Shown here piece after piece: positions 25,468-34,501 of a DNA stretch of 64,000 bases. Source of the DNA: Caldicellulosiruptor changbaiensis (lineage in GTDB: Bacteria > Bacillota > Thermoanaerobacteria > Caldicellulosiruptorales > Caldicellulosiruptoraceae); contig NZ_CP034791.1 of assembly GCF_003999255.1 (NCBI RefSeq), positions 1,466,501-1,530,500 on the forward strand, read 5' to 3'. Below the pieces are notes generated by a model. It was given only the letters and a program-made list of their open reading frames with translations, searched no databases and was not told where the DNA came from. The position numbers and the translations under genes are program-made. Position 1 is the stretch's first letter, and each line of letters opens with the position of its first letter.

Positions 25468-26641
25468 CCTTTTGTCTCCACCTTCTAAATTTTCGTAAAA
25501 TCAAGGCTATATAATAGACATAAATCAAGTTTACAACCATCATTCTCACGTTTGTTATCTCAGCCATGTCAAACATTTGAAATATCGTGATACAAACCAG
25601 GCCAACAAATACCATCCAATCAGAACTTTCGTTTGACCTCGCAATATTAAACGTAGAAACAAAGACAAGAAAATATACTAAAAAAATAAACATCCCATAT
25701 CCTATTATACCATATTCAATAAGAGCATTTAAAAATAAATTATGGGCTGAGTGAAGCAAGACAATCCCAGGTGGTTTTAAACTTCTAAACAGGCTTTCAA
25801 ATTGCCCTGCTCCAATTCCTTCAAATAGATTTTTATGCTTAAAGTAATTTAGAACAAACTCTATTGCAAAGATTCTCTGTCCCACCGCATTTTTTGTATT
25901 GTATATATCAGAAACTCTCGGAATTCTATAAATAATCTTAGGTAAGAACAAACACAAAATCAAACTCAAACCCATAAAAAACTTTCCTATATTTTTGCGA
26001 ACAAGTTTTATGTTTATAAGGACCGCCTCAAAGAGATAGACCAAAAAGCCCGTCCTTGATCCAGAGAGCAAAATCTCTAAAAATATAACGAGGGTCCCTC
26101 CTATCTTCAGCCTATCGCTCTTTAAAAAGCTCAATACAAAGGGATAAACCATTACTAAAAAGAACGCAAAGATGTTAGGATTGAAAAAAATCGAAATTGT
26201 CCTTTCCTTATAAGATTTGAACAGCAAATAATATAAATATTCAAATATACAAACTAATGAAGCTATCACAAACGTGAAAAGCCAAACTTTTTTAATTCGA
26301 TATAAAAGATTGTTGTCGGCCAGAGTAAACAGGACATAGAACAAAGCTGGAATGACAAAAGCATTTACCATACCTAAAGTAGCTTTGTTCTTGTCCATGG
26401 CATTTTTGAAGAATAAAGTCGCAAGTAGAAGCATTGCAATATAAAAAAACAGAGGAATAAGTTCAATAGCCTCAAATTTCAACTTTGGTTTATAATAGTA
26501 GATTACCAAAGCAATAATAAATAGCAGAAAAAGATAAAAAGGTATATAAGAAAACCTTACAATCTGAAATAAAACTATCCCTATTATACTCAAAACAATT
26601 TCAGTTTTACTGGTTTTCAAGAAGCTGATCACTTGGTACAT
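25445..26641 (-). CDS. O-antigen ligase/polymerase-like membrane protein (first)
   Basis: A 398-residue polytopic membrane protein of the same superfamily as its neighbour. It shows GTLVIFLEILLSGSRTGFLV and the late block IGAGQFESLF followed by HSAHNLFLNALIEYG, with the conserved His. The ATG at 26641 has GGGAG seven bases upstream; the frame extends to 26671 inside the acetyltransferase gene. Two adjacent members suggest that one polymerises and the other ligates, but which is which is unknown. Confidence 0.72.
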   Translation of the reverse strand: MYQVISFLKTSKTEIVLSIIGIVLFQIVRFSYIPFYLFLLFIIALVIYYYKPKLKFEAIELIPLFFYIAMLLLATLFFKNAMDKNKATLGMVNAFVIPALFYVLFTLADNNLLYRIKKVWLFTFVIASLVCIFEYLYYLLFKSYKERTISIFFNPNIFAFFLVMVYPFVLSFLKSDRLKIGGTLVIFLEILLSGSRTGFLVYLFEAVLINIKLVRKNIGKFFMGLSLILCLFLPKIIYRIPRVSDIYNTKNAVGQRIFAIEFVLNYFKHKNLFEGIGAGQFESLFRSLKPPGIVLLHSAHNLFLNALIEYGIIGYGMFIFLVYFLVFVSTFNIARSNESSDWMVFVGLVCITIFQMFDMAEITNVRMMVVNLIYVYYIALILRKFRRWRQKDEKAFSS

Positions 26642-27347
26642 CTCTAAGCTCCCTTGCAGGATTTCCAACAACTATCTTGCGTGGCCTTACATCTTTTGTC
26701 ACAACACTACCAGCACCCACAAATCCTTCTTCGCCAATCACTTTGCCAGGCAAAATTGTTGCATTTGCGCCAATTCTCCCGCCACGCTTTATTGTTACAC
26801 CTTTGAAATACTTTACTCTGTCCTTGCCTCTTCCTGCAAAGTTGTCATTTGATGTGACAACACAAGGCGCAATAAAAGCCCAATCCTCAATCTCCGAAAT
26901 TGCTGTGATATATGCGTTTGTCTCTATTTTGCAATAGCTTCCTATGTTAGTTTTATTCTCAATACTAACTCCTCTTCCAATAATCGTATACTCACCTATC
27001 TTTACATTTTCTCTTATTGTCACAAGGTCTGCAATATAGACATTTTGGCAAATGTGAGCACCTCTGTAGACAATAGAGTTTGCACCAATCTTTACACCAT
27101 CTTCTATAAAAGTTGGTGGCAGTGTCACATCCTCAGTTGTCTTGCTTGCCAAAGCCCTTTGAGGAAACTTTCCTATAATTGTTCCATCCGATATCTCTAC
27201 GTTGTTTCCTATTATACTTCCAGTTTTTATAACAACATTGTGGCCAATCTTACAGTTGTCTCCAATGACAACATCATCTTCTATTACAACAAAATACCCA
27301 AACTCAACATTACTGCCTATCTTAGCACTATCACTTATATACCTCAT
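26607..27347 (-). CDS. Hexapeptide-repeat N-acetyltransferase (WbpD-like)
   Basis: A 246-residue left-handed beta-helix protein, with repeats such as IGDNCKIGHNVVIKTGSIIG and IGANSIVYRGAHIC through most of its length. Its C-terminus IVVGNPARELRDVPSD is typical of nucleotide-sugar acetyltransferases. In the neighbourhood of the other three enzymes it would acetylate the 3-amino group of UDP-2-acetamido-3-amino-glucuronate with acetyl-CoA. It overlaps the oxidoreductase gene by four bases. WbpD is the closest functional analogue by context; sequence identity was not measured. Confidence 0.75.
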   Translation of the reverse strand: MRYISDSAKIGSNVEFGYFVVIEDDVVIGDNCKIGHNVVIKTGSIIGNNVEISDGTIIGKFPQRALASKTTEDVTLPPTFIEDGVKIGANSIVYRGAHICQNVYIADLVTIRENVKIGEYTIIGRGVSIENKTNIGSYCKIETNAYITAISEIEDWAFIAPCVVTSNDNFAGRGKDRVKYFKGVTIKRGGRIGANATILPGKVIGEEGFVGAGSVVTKDVRPRKIVVGNPARELRDVPSDQLLENQ

Positions 27348-28468
27348 TTTCTGACTCTCTGCCTTTCATATTCTTTTTTTACATCAAGCGCCGAGAAGTT
27401 GCCAAGTGGAAATTTCACAGGCCTTTTTTCAATAGCAGATTTATATGTTCCTAAGATTATCTCAAGCGACCTTTTTCCCTGCTCACCTGTCACAAGCGGG
27501 TCATGTCCATTTTTTATTGCTTCAATTACATCTCTAAAAAGAGGTGTATGTCCAAATCCATACACATTATCAGGATTTTCAGCAAACTTCTCTATTACCT
27601 CTTTTTCATCTTCCTCTGGGACACGCCACACAACAATCCTGTTGACAGAGGTGCCCCCAAGAACAGCTGTACCTGTTTCACCAAAAATACTAAGCGTCTC
27701 TTCTAAATTAGATGGCCATACACATGTTGTACCCTCTATAATACCGCGCGCACCATTTTTAAATTTCAACAAAGCAAAACCTGTGTCTTCTGCTTCAATT
27801 GGACGCAAAAATGTTTCGATATCTCCATAAATTTCGTCAACATCACAATCTATAATCCATTGTAAAAGATCTATGTTATGTGTACACTGGTTCATAAGCG
27901 CACCGCCATCTTGTTCCCATGTGCCACGCCAAGCACCTTGTTTATAATATTCATTGTTTCTGTTCCATCTTATGTTTGCAACACCGTAAAGGATTTTGCC
28001 AAACTTGCCACTTTCTACTGTTGCTTTTAACTTCTGTACACTTTTGTTGAATCTATTTTGTAAGCATACCGCCAAAACTTTTTTCTTTTCCCTTGCCTTT
28101 TGAATCATTTTATCTGCATCCTCAATAGAAAGTGCCATAGGCTTTTCAACAATCACATGCTTACCAAAATCCAGTGCTACAAGCGTCTGCTGGGCATGAC
28201 AGCCACTGAATGTAGCAATATCAACTATATCAGTGTCTTGTTCTTTCAACATCTTGATATAATCAGTATATATTGGAATTTCCCTTTTTATTTCAATTCC
28301 CTTGCTTTTTAAAAGCTCATAATACTTTTGTCTTGTCTTTTGAGCTCTTTCTTCGATCAAATCACAAAACCCGACAACTTCTAAGCTATCGAAGTTGTTG
28401 GCATAAGCTTCTGCATGCTTGAATGATATTCGACCACATCCAATCAAGCAAACCCTTAGTTTGTCCAT
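27344..28468 (-). CDS. Gfo/Idh/MocA oxidoreductase (WbpB-like UDP-sugar 3-dehydrogenase)
   Basis: A 374-residue NAD(P)-dependent dehydrogenase. The Rossmann motif is VCLIGCGRISFKHAEAY, the family EKP motif is in HVIVEKPMALS, and the catalytic-region His is in LMNQCTHNIDLLQW. Placed between a UDP-sugar 6-dehydrogenase and an acetyltransferase, it fits oxidation of C3 of UDP-GlcNAcA to the 3-keto sugar, the substrate of the aminotransferase upstream. Specificity is inferred from context. Confidence 0.78.
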   Translation of the reverse strand: MDKLRVCLIGCGRISFKHAEAYANNFDSLEVVGFCDLIEERAQKTRQKYYELLKSKGIEIKREIPIYTDYIKMLKEQDTDIVDIATFSGCHAQQTLVALDFGKHVIVEKPMALSIEDADKMIQKAREKKKVLAVCLQNRFNKSVQKLKATVESGKFGKILYGVANIRWNRNNEYYKQGAWRGTWEQDGGALMNQCTHNIDLLQWIIDCDVDEIYGDIETFLRPIEAEDTGFALLKFKNGARGIIEGTTCVWPSNLEETLSIFGETGTAVLGGTSVNRIVVWRVPEEDEKEVIEKFAENPDNVYGFGHTPLFRDVIEAIKNGHDPLVTGEQGKRSLEIILGTYKSAIEKRPVKFPLGNFSALDVKKEYERQRVRK

Positions 28469-28486
28469 ATTTCACCCTCCAAAAAC

Positions 28487-29800
28487 TTATAGTTTGTATA
28501 TCTTTTCAGATTTTATCCCTTTTGTTGCATTCCTCGTATCGAATATGAGCTTTGCATTCTCCACTATAAATTGATAGTCGTATTTGGAATGATCAGTTGT
28601 AATTACAACAATGTCATATTGACCAAGAGTCTCAGCTGTAAAATCCACTGATGTATATTGTTTCCCTTTATAAGTAAAACCCGGCACATATGGATCATTG
28701 TATTCAACAATCGCATTTTCCTTTTCAAAGTTTTCAATTACCTTTAAAGCAGGTGACTCTCTTATATCATCAATGTCTTTTTTATACGCAACACCTAACA
28801 CCAGTATTTTTGAGCCATTCAGGGGTTTTTTGAATTTGTTCAGTATTTTCATAACCCTTTCAACAACATATTCTGGCATGTAGTTATTTATCTCGCCAGC
28901 AATTTCAATAAGCCTTGTATGATAGTCATACTCACGTGCCTTCCAAGTAAGATAAAACGGGTCAATTGGTATACAATGACCACCAAGGCCAGGTCCGGGA
29001 TAAAACGCCATAAAACCATACGGCTTTGTCTTAGCTGCTTCAATTACTTCCCAAATGTCAATGTTCATTCTCTCACATAAAATAGCCATTTCATTTACAA
29101 GTGCAATATTTATGTTTCTGAATGTATTTTCTAAAATCTTTTCCATCTCTGCAACCTTTGGTGAACTTACCCTAAAAACTTCGCCTTCTAAGACATTTTC
29201 ATATAGCCTTGCAGCAATTTCTGTACATGTTGGAGTAACTCCACCCACAACCTTAGGTGTATTTTTAGTATTATACACTTTATTTCCTGGGTCAACACGC
29301 TCAGGAGAAAAGGCTAAGAAAAAGTCCTGACCACACACAAGCCCACTTTCTTCTAAGATTGGTTTTACAACCTCTTCTGTTGTCCCAGGATATGTTGTGC
29401 TTTCTAAAACTACAAGCATACCTTTGTGAAGGTATTTTGCAATCTCTTTTGTTGAGTTTACAACATACGAGATGTCTGGTTGTTTATATTTGTCAAGCGG
29501 AGTTGGAACACAAATAGCCACTGCATCAACCTCTGCAATCTTGCTATAATCAGTGGTTGCAAAAATTCTTCCTTCTTTGACAAGCTGTTCAAGCTCTTTG
29601 TCAACGACATCTCCGATGTAATTTTGTCCTTTATTTACCATGTCAACTCTCTTTTGCTGTATATCAAATCCAATTACCTTATACCCTGCCTTTGCTTTCT
29701 CAACAGCCAAAGGTAATCCAACATATCCAAGCCCAACAACACCAATCACTGCTGTCTTTTCTTCAATCTTTTTTAAAAGCTGCTTTGCAATTTCATTCAT
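28487..29800 (-). CDS. UDP-sugar 6-dehydrogenase (WbpA-like)
   Basis: A 437-residue NAD-dependent dehydrogenase that oxidises C6 of a UDP-hexose to the uronic acid. The N-terminal GVVGLGYVGLPLAVEKAKAG Rossmann motif, STTYPGTTEEV, the catalytic Cys in GLGGHCIPIDPFYL and the C-terminal VLGVAYKKDIDDIRESPAL are all present. This set is typical of the UDP-GlcNAc/ManNAc type. It shares one base with the aminotransferase stop. With its three neighbours it suggests UDP-GlcNAc as substrate. Confidence 0.88.
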   Translation of the reverse strand: MNEIAKQLLKKIEEKTAVIGVVGLGYVGLPLAVEKAKAGYKVIGFDIQQKRVDMVNKGQNYIGDVVDKELEQLVKEGRIFATTDYSKIAEVDAVAICVPTPLDKYKQPDISYVVNSTKEIAKYLHKGMLVVLESTTYPGTTEEVVKPILEESGLVCGQDFFLAFSPERVDPGNKVYNTKNTPKVVGGVTPTCTEIAARLYENVLEGEVFRVSSPKVAEMEKILENTFRNINIALVNEMAILCERMNIDIWEVIEAAKTKPYGFMAFYPGPGLGGHCIPIDPFYLTWKAREYDYHTRLIEIAGEINNYMPEYVVERVMKILNKFKKPLNGSKILVLGVAYKKDIDDIRESPALKVIENFEKENAIVEYNDPYVPGFTYKGKQYTSVDFTAETLGQYDIVVITTDHSKYDYQFIVENAKLIFDTRNATKGIKSEKIYKL

Positions 29801-30909
29801 TATACATTCCCTCCAAATTCATTTATTGATGAGATGATAAACTCCATCTCCTCCTCTGTAAGTTCCGGAAACATTGGAATAGCAAATGACTTTCTACAGA
29901 CTTCTTCTGCCACCTTAAAGTCTCCTTCTTTATACCCTAAAAACTGTAGTGCCTTTGTCAAATGTAGCGGTACAGGATAATATATGCCTGTTGCAATTCC
30001 TTTTTGTGATAAGTACTTAATAAGATCATCACGCTTTTCATGCTGCAAGACATATAAATGGTAAATATGTCCTCTTTCACAATTATTTGTCTTTGCAGGC
30101 GTGATCAAGCCATTAAGTTTTAAGCCTTGATCGTACCTTTGTGCAATCTGAGATCTTCTTTTGTTCCAATCATCTATGTATTTCAATTTTACGAGCAAGA
30201 TAGCAGCTTGAATTTCATCAAGCCTACTGTTAAACCCAATAAGTTCATTGTAGTATTTCTTCTTTGACCCGTGCTGGCGAAGCATTCTTGCTTTTTCTGC
30301 AACCTTATCATCATTGGTCACAATTAAACCACCATCTCCAAAACCACCCAAGTTCTTTGTTGGAAAGAACGAGAAACATCCAACATCACCAATTGTCCCT
30401 GCTTTTTTGCCATTGTATTCTGCTCCAAAAGCCTGGCACGCATCTTCTATGACATATAAGTTGTATTTTTTTGCTATTTCTAATATTCTGTCCATATCAC
30501 ATACCTGGCCGAATATATGCACAGGGATGATTGCTTTGGTTTTTGGTGTAATTTTCTCTTCAATCTCCTCAGGGTTTATATTATAAGAAAGGCGATCAAT
30601 ATCAACGAAAACTGGTTTTGCACCAACTCTTACAATAGCTTCTGCTGTTGCAAAAAAAGTAAATGGCGTTGTGATTACCTCATCACCATTTCCCACACCT
30701 ACACTCTCGAGTGCTATTACTAAAGCATCTGTACCATTACCAACGCCTATGCAGTGCTTAACATTTAAATATTCACTGCACCTTTTTTCAAATTCTGAAA
30801 CCTTTGGTCCCAGTATGTACTGGCCACTTTGCAAAACCTCGGTTATAGCCTCCCTTATCTCATTTGACAACATTGTATACTGTCGTTTTAGGTCAATTAG
30901 AGATATCAT
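29800..30909 (-). CDS. DegT/DnrJ/EryC1 aminotransferase (WbpE-like)
   Basis: A 369-residue PLP-dependent sugar aminotransferase. The PLP-binding Lys lies in FSFFPTKNLGGFGDGG, with IEDACQAFGAEYNG and GVGNGTDALVIAL before it. In this locus it would aminate the 3-keto group of the UDP-uronic acid using glutamate. The start is the ATG at 30909, with GGAG about eight bases upstream; a longer frame begins at 30924. WbpE assignment is by context. Confidence 0.85.
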   Translation of the reverse strand: MISLIDLKRQYTMLSNEIREAITEVLQSGQYILGPKVSEFEKRCSEYLNVKHCIGVGNGTDALVIALESVGVGNGDEVITTPFTFFATAEAIVRVGAKPVFVDIDRLSYNINPEEIEEKITPKTKAIIPVHIFGQVCDMDRILEIAKKYNLYVIEDACQAFGAEYNGKKAGTIGDVGCFSFFPTKNLGGFGDGGLIVTNDDKVAEKARMLRQHGSKKKYYNELIGFNSRLDEIQAAILLVKLKYIDDWNKRRSQIAQRYDQGLKLNGLITPAKTNNCERGHIYHLYVLQHEKRDDLIKYLSQKGIATGIYYPVPLHLTKALQFLGYKEGDFKVAEEVCRKSFAIPMFPELTEEEMEFIISSINEFGGNV

Positions 30910-30945
30910 TTTTTTCATCTCCATTCGTAAAATGTTATTTTTTTA

Positions 30946-31731
30946 TTACAGCTTAGAAAGTATATATCTTCTTTCTCTAAAAATGACATACAAAATTGCT
31001 ATTATAACTCCTGCAAAGGTTCCAGCGACAACTCTTACAGCCTTTTCAAACTTGCTACCTGCTGACTCATATATCTTGAGTTTGCCATATTCATCTATGG
31101 CACTTTTTAAATCAATCACTTTATTATAATTCTCATTGAACCATTTTATTAGGTTTATAGCAGATGAAATTTGACTATACTGCTCCTGTTCAGCTGTAGT
31201 CAATTTTAACTTGTCATACTTTTGTTTTTCCTTTAAAAGTTCATTTAAGAGCTTTTGAGCAGCATCAGACCTATTTTTTAAGTCTGCTAAAACTTTCTTG
31301 TTTAGGCTATCCATGTACCTATTTAGCATCTTCTCTGCTTCAGCAGAAGAATCAGCAACCGCTTTAACAACAACATAATTTACTCCACTTTTAGACGCCT
31401 TTGGCTCGACAAACACACCAAATCTCTCATCTTCTCCATATTTGCTCGTTACATAGTCTATAAAAGGCGGATTTAACGCAACCATCTCTAAATATTCTTT
31501 ATTTAAATCAATAGAGGTAATATTGGAATACAAACCTTGTACAATGTTTGAAATAGATGGAGAAGCCATATTAAAACTCAGTGGATTTAGAAGGTTATTA
31601 TCAAGCCTGAGATTTATCTCAGCAGTCCAAAGAGTTTTGGTGAAAAACTGCACAACAACAAGCGATAGTATCATGAAAATAAGTACAATTGCCACAAGCT
31701 CTTTTATTCTCTTTTTAAAAATCTCATTCAT
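30946..31731 (-). CDS. Wzz-like chain-length/polysaccharide co-polymerase
   Basis: A 261-residue membrane protein with two helices, at about 12-33 and 232-252. Between them is a large extracellular part that is coiled-coil-like in its second half. This is the layout of the Wzz/YveK family that sets polysaccharide chain length. The N-terminal part (AEINLRLDNNLLNPLSFN) and the late RVVAGTFAGVIIAILYVIF are in the expected places. It is first in the sugar operon. No tyrosine kinase domain is fused or adjacent. Confidence 0.72.
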   Translation of the reverse strand: MNEIFKKRIKELVAIVLIFMILSLVVVQFFTKTLWTAEINLRLDNNLLNPLSFNMASPSISNIVQGLYSNITSIDLNKEYLEMVALNPPFIDYVTSKYGEDERFGVFVEPKASKSGVNYVVVKAVADSSAEAEKMLNRYMDSLNKKVLADLKNRSDAAQKLLNELLKEKQKYDKLKLTTAEQEQYSQISSAINLIKWFNENYNKVIDLKSAIDEYGKLKIYESAGSKFEKAVRVVAGTFAGVIIAILYVIFRERRYILSKL

Positions 31732-31748
31732 TCGTCTTTTTCTCCTTT

Positions 31749-32630
31749 CTACCTTTCTGTTAAGACTTTTACACTTCCATCTGGTGAGATTATAACTGCA
31801 ATATTACCATTGTCCATTGTTGTTAAAACCTTTATGCGATAATTTTTCAATCTCTTCAACGTGGAGTCATGAGGATGACCATATGGATTATCTTTCCCAA
31901 CACTTATGACCGCAAGCTTGGGATTTACTTGCTTAAGAAAACTATTGCTTGTTGCAGCATAGCTTCCATGATGAGAAACTTTTAAAACATCAGCCCTAAC
32001 ATCTTCATTTGCTCTTATCATATCATATTCTACATCTTTTGAAATATCACCTGTGAGCAGTACTCTTCTTTTTGCAAACTCTACCATTGTCACAGCACTC
32101 GAATCGTTTAAATCTTCATAATCTTTTAACGGAGATAAAAATGTAAGCAAAACACCGTTTATTGAGATTCTGTCATATGATCTTACGATATTTATCTTTA
32201 GACCTTTTTCTTTTAAAGCTTTTAGCATATCTTCAAATGTTTGAGTATTTGTGGTCTTATCTATGGTATAAAACTTTTTAACATCAAAGTTTGATATTAC
32301 TTTGTCCATGTTTCCAATATGGTCTTCATGCGGATGTGTAGCAATTATCATGTCAAAGGTCTTTATATTTAAGATATTAAAAATTTTTAAAATCCTCTCT
32401 TCAGCAGTGTTTGGTCCTGAGTCTACTAAAATAAATCTATTTTCTGGAGATTTTATTAATATGCTGTCGCCTTGCCCAACATCTAAAAAGAATAAGGTGC
32501 AAACATCCTTAGCCAAAAATTCTTTCAGATTGTTTTGCCAAAAACTTTCTTGTGTATTTATCAAAGAATAATAAGCCGAAAACAATAAAATAAAAATCAA
32601 TAATAAAACCAAAAGTGCCCTTTTTTTCAT
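31749..32630 (-). CDS. ComEC-like secreted metallo-beta-lactamase-fold hydrolase
   Basis: A 293-residue protein with one N-terminal signal/anchor (about 4-20) and a metallo-beta-lactamase domain. Metal-binding motifs are LFFLDVGQGDSILI, ATHPHEDHIGNM, LLTGDISKDVE and KVSHHGSYAATS, the set of ComEC C-terminal domains. It has no ComEC channel part, so it is a free-standing homologue, possibly an extracellular nuclease or phosphodiesterase. It lies 17 bases upstream of the Wzz-like gene. A role in the polysaccharide locus is not evident. Confidence 0.82.
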   Translation of the reverse strand: MKKRALLVLLLIFILLFSAYYSLINTQESFWQNNLKEFLAKDVCTLFFLDVGQGDSILIKSPENRFILVDSGPNTAEERILKIFNILNIKTFDMIIATHPHEDHIGNMDKVISNFDVKKFYTIDKTTNTQTFEDMLKALKEKGLKINIVRSYDRISINGVLLTFLSPLKDYEDLNDSSAVTMVEFAKRRVLLTGDISKDVEYDMIRANEDVRADVLKVSHHGSYAATSNSFLKQVNPKLAVISVGKDNPYGHPHDSTLKRLKNYRIKVLTTMDNGNIAVIISPDGSVKVLTER

Positions 32631-32656
32631 CGTATTCCTCCACTATTTCACTTGCT

Positions 32657-33652
32657 TTAGCACTTTTCCAACCTTTCTTTAAACACTCTGATAAAAGACT
32701 TCATAGTCTGCGTCGCATCTGCTACAATCCCATAGTTTGCAATTTTAAATATCTCTGCATCTTTGTTTTTATTTACTGCAATCAAGAGCTTTGGCTTTCC
32801 AATTCCACAGATGTGGTGAGCAGCACCTGATATACCAAATGCAAAATAAACATCAGGAGAGATAATCTTGCCGCTCTGTCCAATCTGAAGCTCTTTGTCA
32901 GCCCATCCCAAATCAACAAGAGGTCGTGTAACACCAACTGCACCACCTAAAAGATCTGCAAGCTCAAAAGCATACTTTAGATTATCTTTGTCTTTAATTC
33001 CTCTCCCGACACCAATAACTATTTTAGCACTTTCAAGTTTGTTATCAATAGTTTCAATCACAATTTTTTCTATAAAGCTAATCTGACCAGCTTTATTTTC
33101 AATTTCTATTTGCTTTCTGGAAATTTCAACATTTTTTGGTCTCTTATATAAGCATTCAATACCACTTTTGGACTTTATAGTAACGAATGTAATAGGAGAA
33201 TCCTTTATAGAGATTTTGGCATTTATATTTGATCCATATGCAGGCTTTAAAAAGATAAACTTTTCAGATGATTCGTCAAACTGTATGTCAAAGCAATCAA
33301 CTGCAAAGCCTGCTGAAAACCTTGCTGCAACCCTTGCCAAAACTGACTTCATAAACTCATCCGAAAGTGCTACCACCATCTGAGGTTTGAACTCTTCTAT
33401 ACTTTTTGTAACTGCCTCAATGTATGGACCTTCATAAAAACTTAAGTTACTATTTGGATATATAAAAACCTGACAGTCATCAAAAAGTTTTAACTGATTT
33501 ATCAAAACCTCATCCAAAAATGTATTTGTATATATCCCTACTATTATTTTCTTCTGTTTACTAACCTTGCTCTTAATAAGAGATAAAAGTGAATTGACCT
33601 TTTGAAGTTTATCCCCATTGAAAATAACAGGTACAAATATTGTATATTCCAT
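32657..33652 (-). CDS. etfA: Electron transfer flavoprotein alpha subunit
   Basis: A 331-residue FAD-binding subunit. The C-terminal FAD domain is clear: IVIGVGRGIKD, GAVGVTRPLVDLGW, QIGQSGKIISPDVYFAFGIS and GAAHHICGIG. No N-terminal ferredoxin extension is present. With EtfB it passes electrons from the acyl-CoA dehydrogenase encoded just upstream. Gene order is acyl-CoA dehydrogenase, etfB, etfA. Confidence 0.92.
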   Translation of the reverse strand: MEYTIFVPVIFNGDKLQKVNSLLSLIKSKVSKQKKIIVGIYTNTFLDEVLINQLKLFDDCQVFIYPNSNLSFYEGPYIEAVTKSIEEFKPQMVVALSDEFMKSVLARVAARFSAGFAVDCFDIQFDESSEKFIFLKPAYGSNINAKISIKDSPITFVTIKSKSGIECLYKRPKNVEISRKQIEIENKAGQISFIEKIVIETIDNKLESAKIVIGVGRGIKDKDNLKYAFELADLLGGAVGVTRPLVDLGWADKELQIGQSGKIISPDVYFAFGISGAAHHICGIGKPKLLIAVNKNKDAEIFKIANYGIVADATQTMKSFIRVFKERLEKC

Positions 33653-33694
33653 TTACTTCTTATAACCCCCTTGACGTATTTAATTTTATAAACA

Positions 33695-34483
33695 TTAGAT
33701 ATATTTCAATACTGCATCAACTATACACTCAATCTCTTTGAAACTACCTTGTTCAAAAATCTCACAGCTAAAGTTTTCTATTTTTTCTTCTTTAAACTCA
33801 TCTACAGTTGTCTTTGAACCCTCAAGCCCTATTCTTTTAACATCAATATCTTTTAAGCTATCTAAGCTTAGAATCATAGGCTCATATAAAAGTGCTCTTA
33901 TCATGAAACTTAGTTTTGGAAATCTAACAGAATTACTATCTTTTTTAACTGAGAGCAATACAGGAAGTTTTACCTCAAACCTTGCCAAGGCATTTTCAAT
34001 TTTCTTTACAACTTCAAGTGTATTTTGATCCTTAGGTTTTATATCAACTATAGATGTCAGATGACAGATTCCTAAATACTCAGCAAGTTGGGGTGGAACA
34101 ATAGATGTCTCACCGTCAAGCGAATGCTCACCACAAAGTATCAAATCAAACTTTCCTAAACTTTCAATTGCACAAGAGAGTGCATAGGATGTAGCTGACG
34201 CATCAGATCCTGCAAGCCTTTTGTCACTTAAAAGAATTGCTTCATCAACGCCAAGCTCAACAAGTTCTTTAATTCTTTCCTTGCATTCTAAAGCACCCAT
34301 GCTAAGTGTATACACTCGAGAATCAGGAAATGTATCTTTTATCCTCAAGGCAAACTCAAGTGCATTCAAATCAGCTGGATTGTTCATCAAATGTTGAGGA
34401 TTTCTCTTTACTGTTTTCGTAGCGGGACTATATTCTATTTTATCCGGGTCTATTACCTGCTTAACACAAACAAGAATATTCAT
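33695..34483 (-). CDS. etfB: Electron transfer flavoprotein beta subunit
   Basis: A 262-residue partner of EtfA that binds AMP or a second FAD. The N-terminal MNILVCVKQVIDPDKIE and the later CGEHSLDGETSIVPPQLAEY block are typical. The ATG at 34483 gives the family N-terminus; a longer frame starts at 34495. Whether this Etf bifurcates electrons (two FADs and NADH) cannot be settled by eye. Confidence 0.92.
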   Translation of the reverse strand: MNILVCVKQVIDPDKIEYSPATKTVKRNPQHLMNNPADLNALEFALRIKDTFPDSRVYTLSMGALECKERIKELVELGVDEAILLSDKRLAGSDASATSYALSCAIESLGKFDLILCGEHSLDGETSIVPPQLAEYLGICHLTSIVDIKPKDQNTLEVVKKIENALARFEVKLPVLLSVKKDSNSVRFPKLSFMIRALLYEPMILSLDSLKDIDVKRIGLEGSKTTVDEFKEEKIENFSCEIFEQGSFKEIECIVDAVLKYI

Positions 34484-34501
34484 ACCTTTTTCCACCTCTT
34501 C

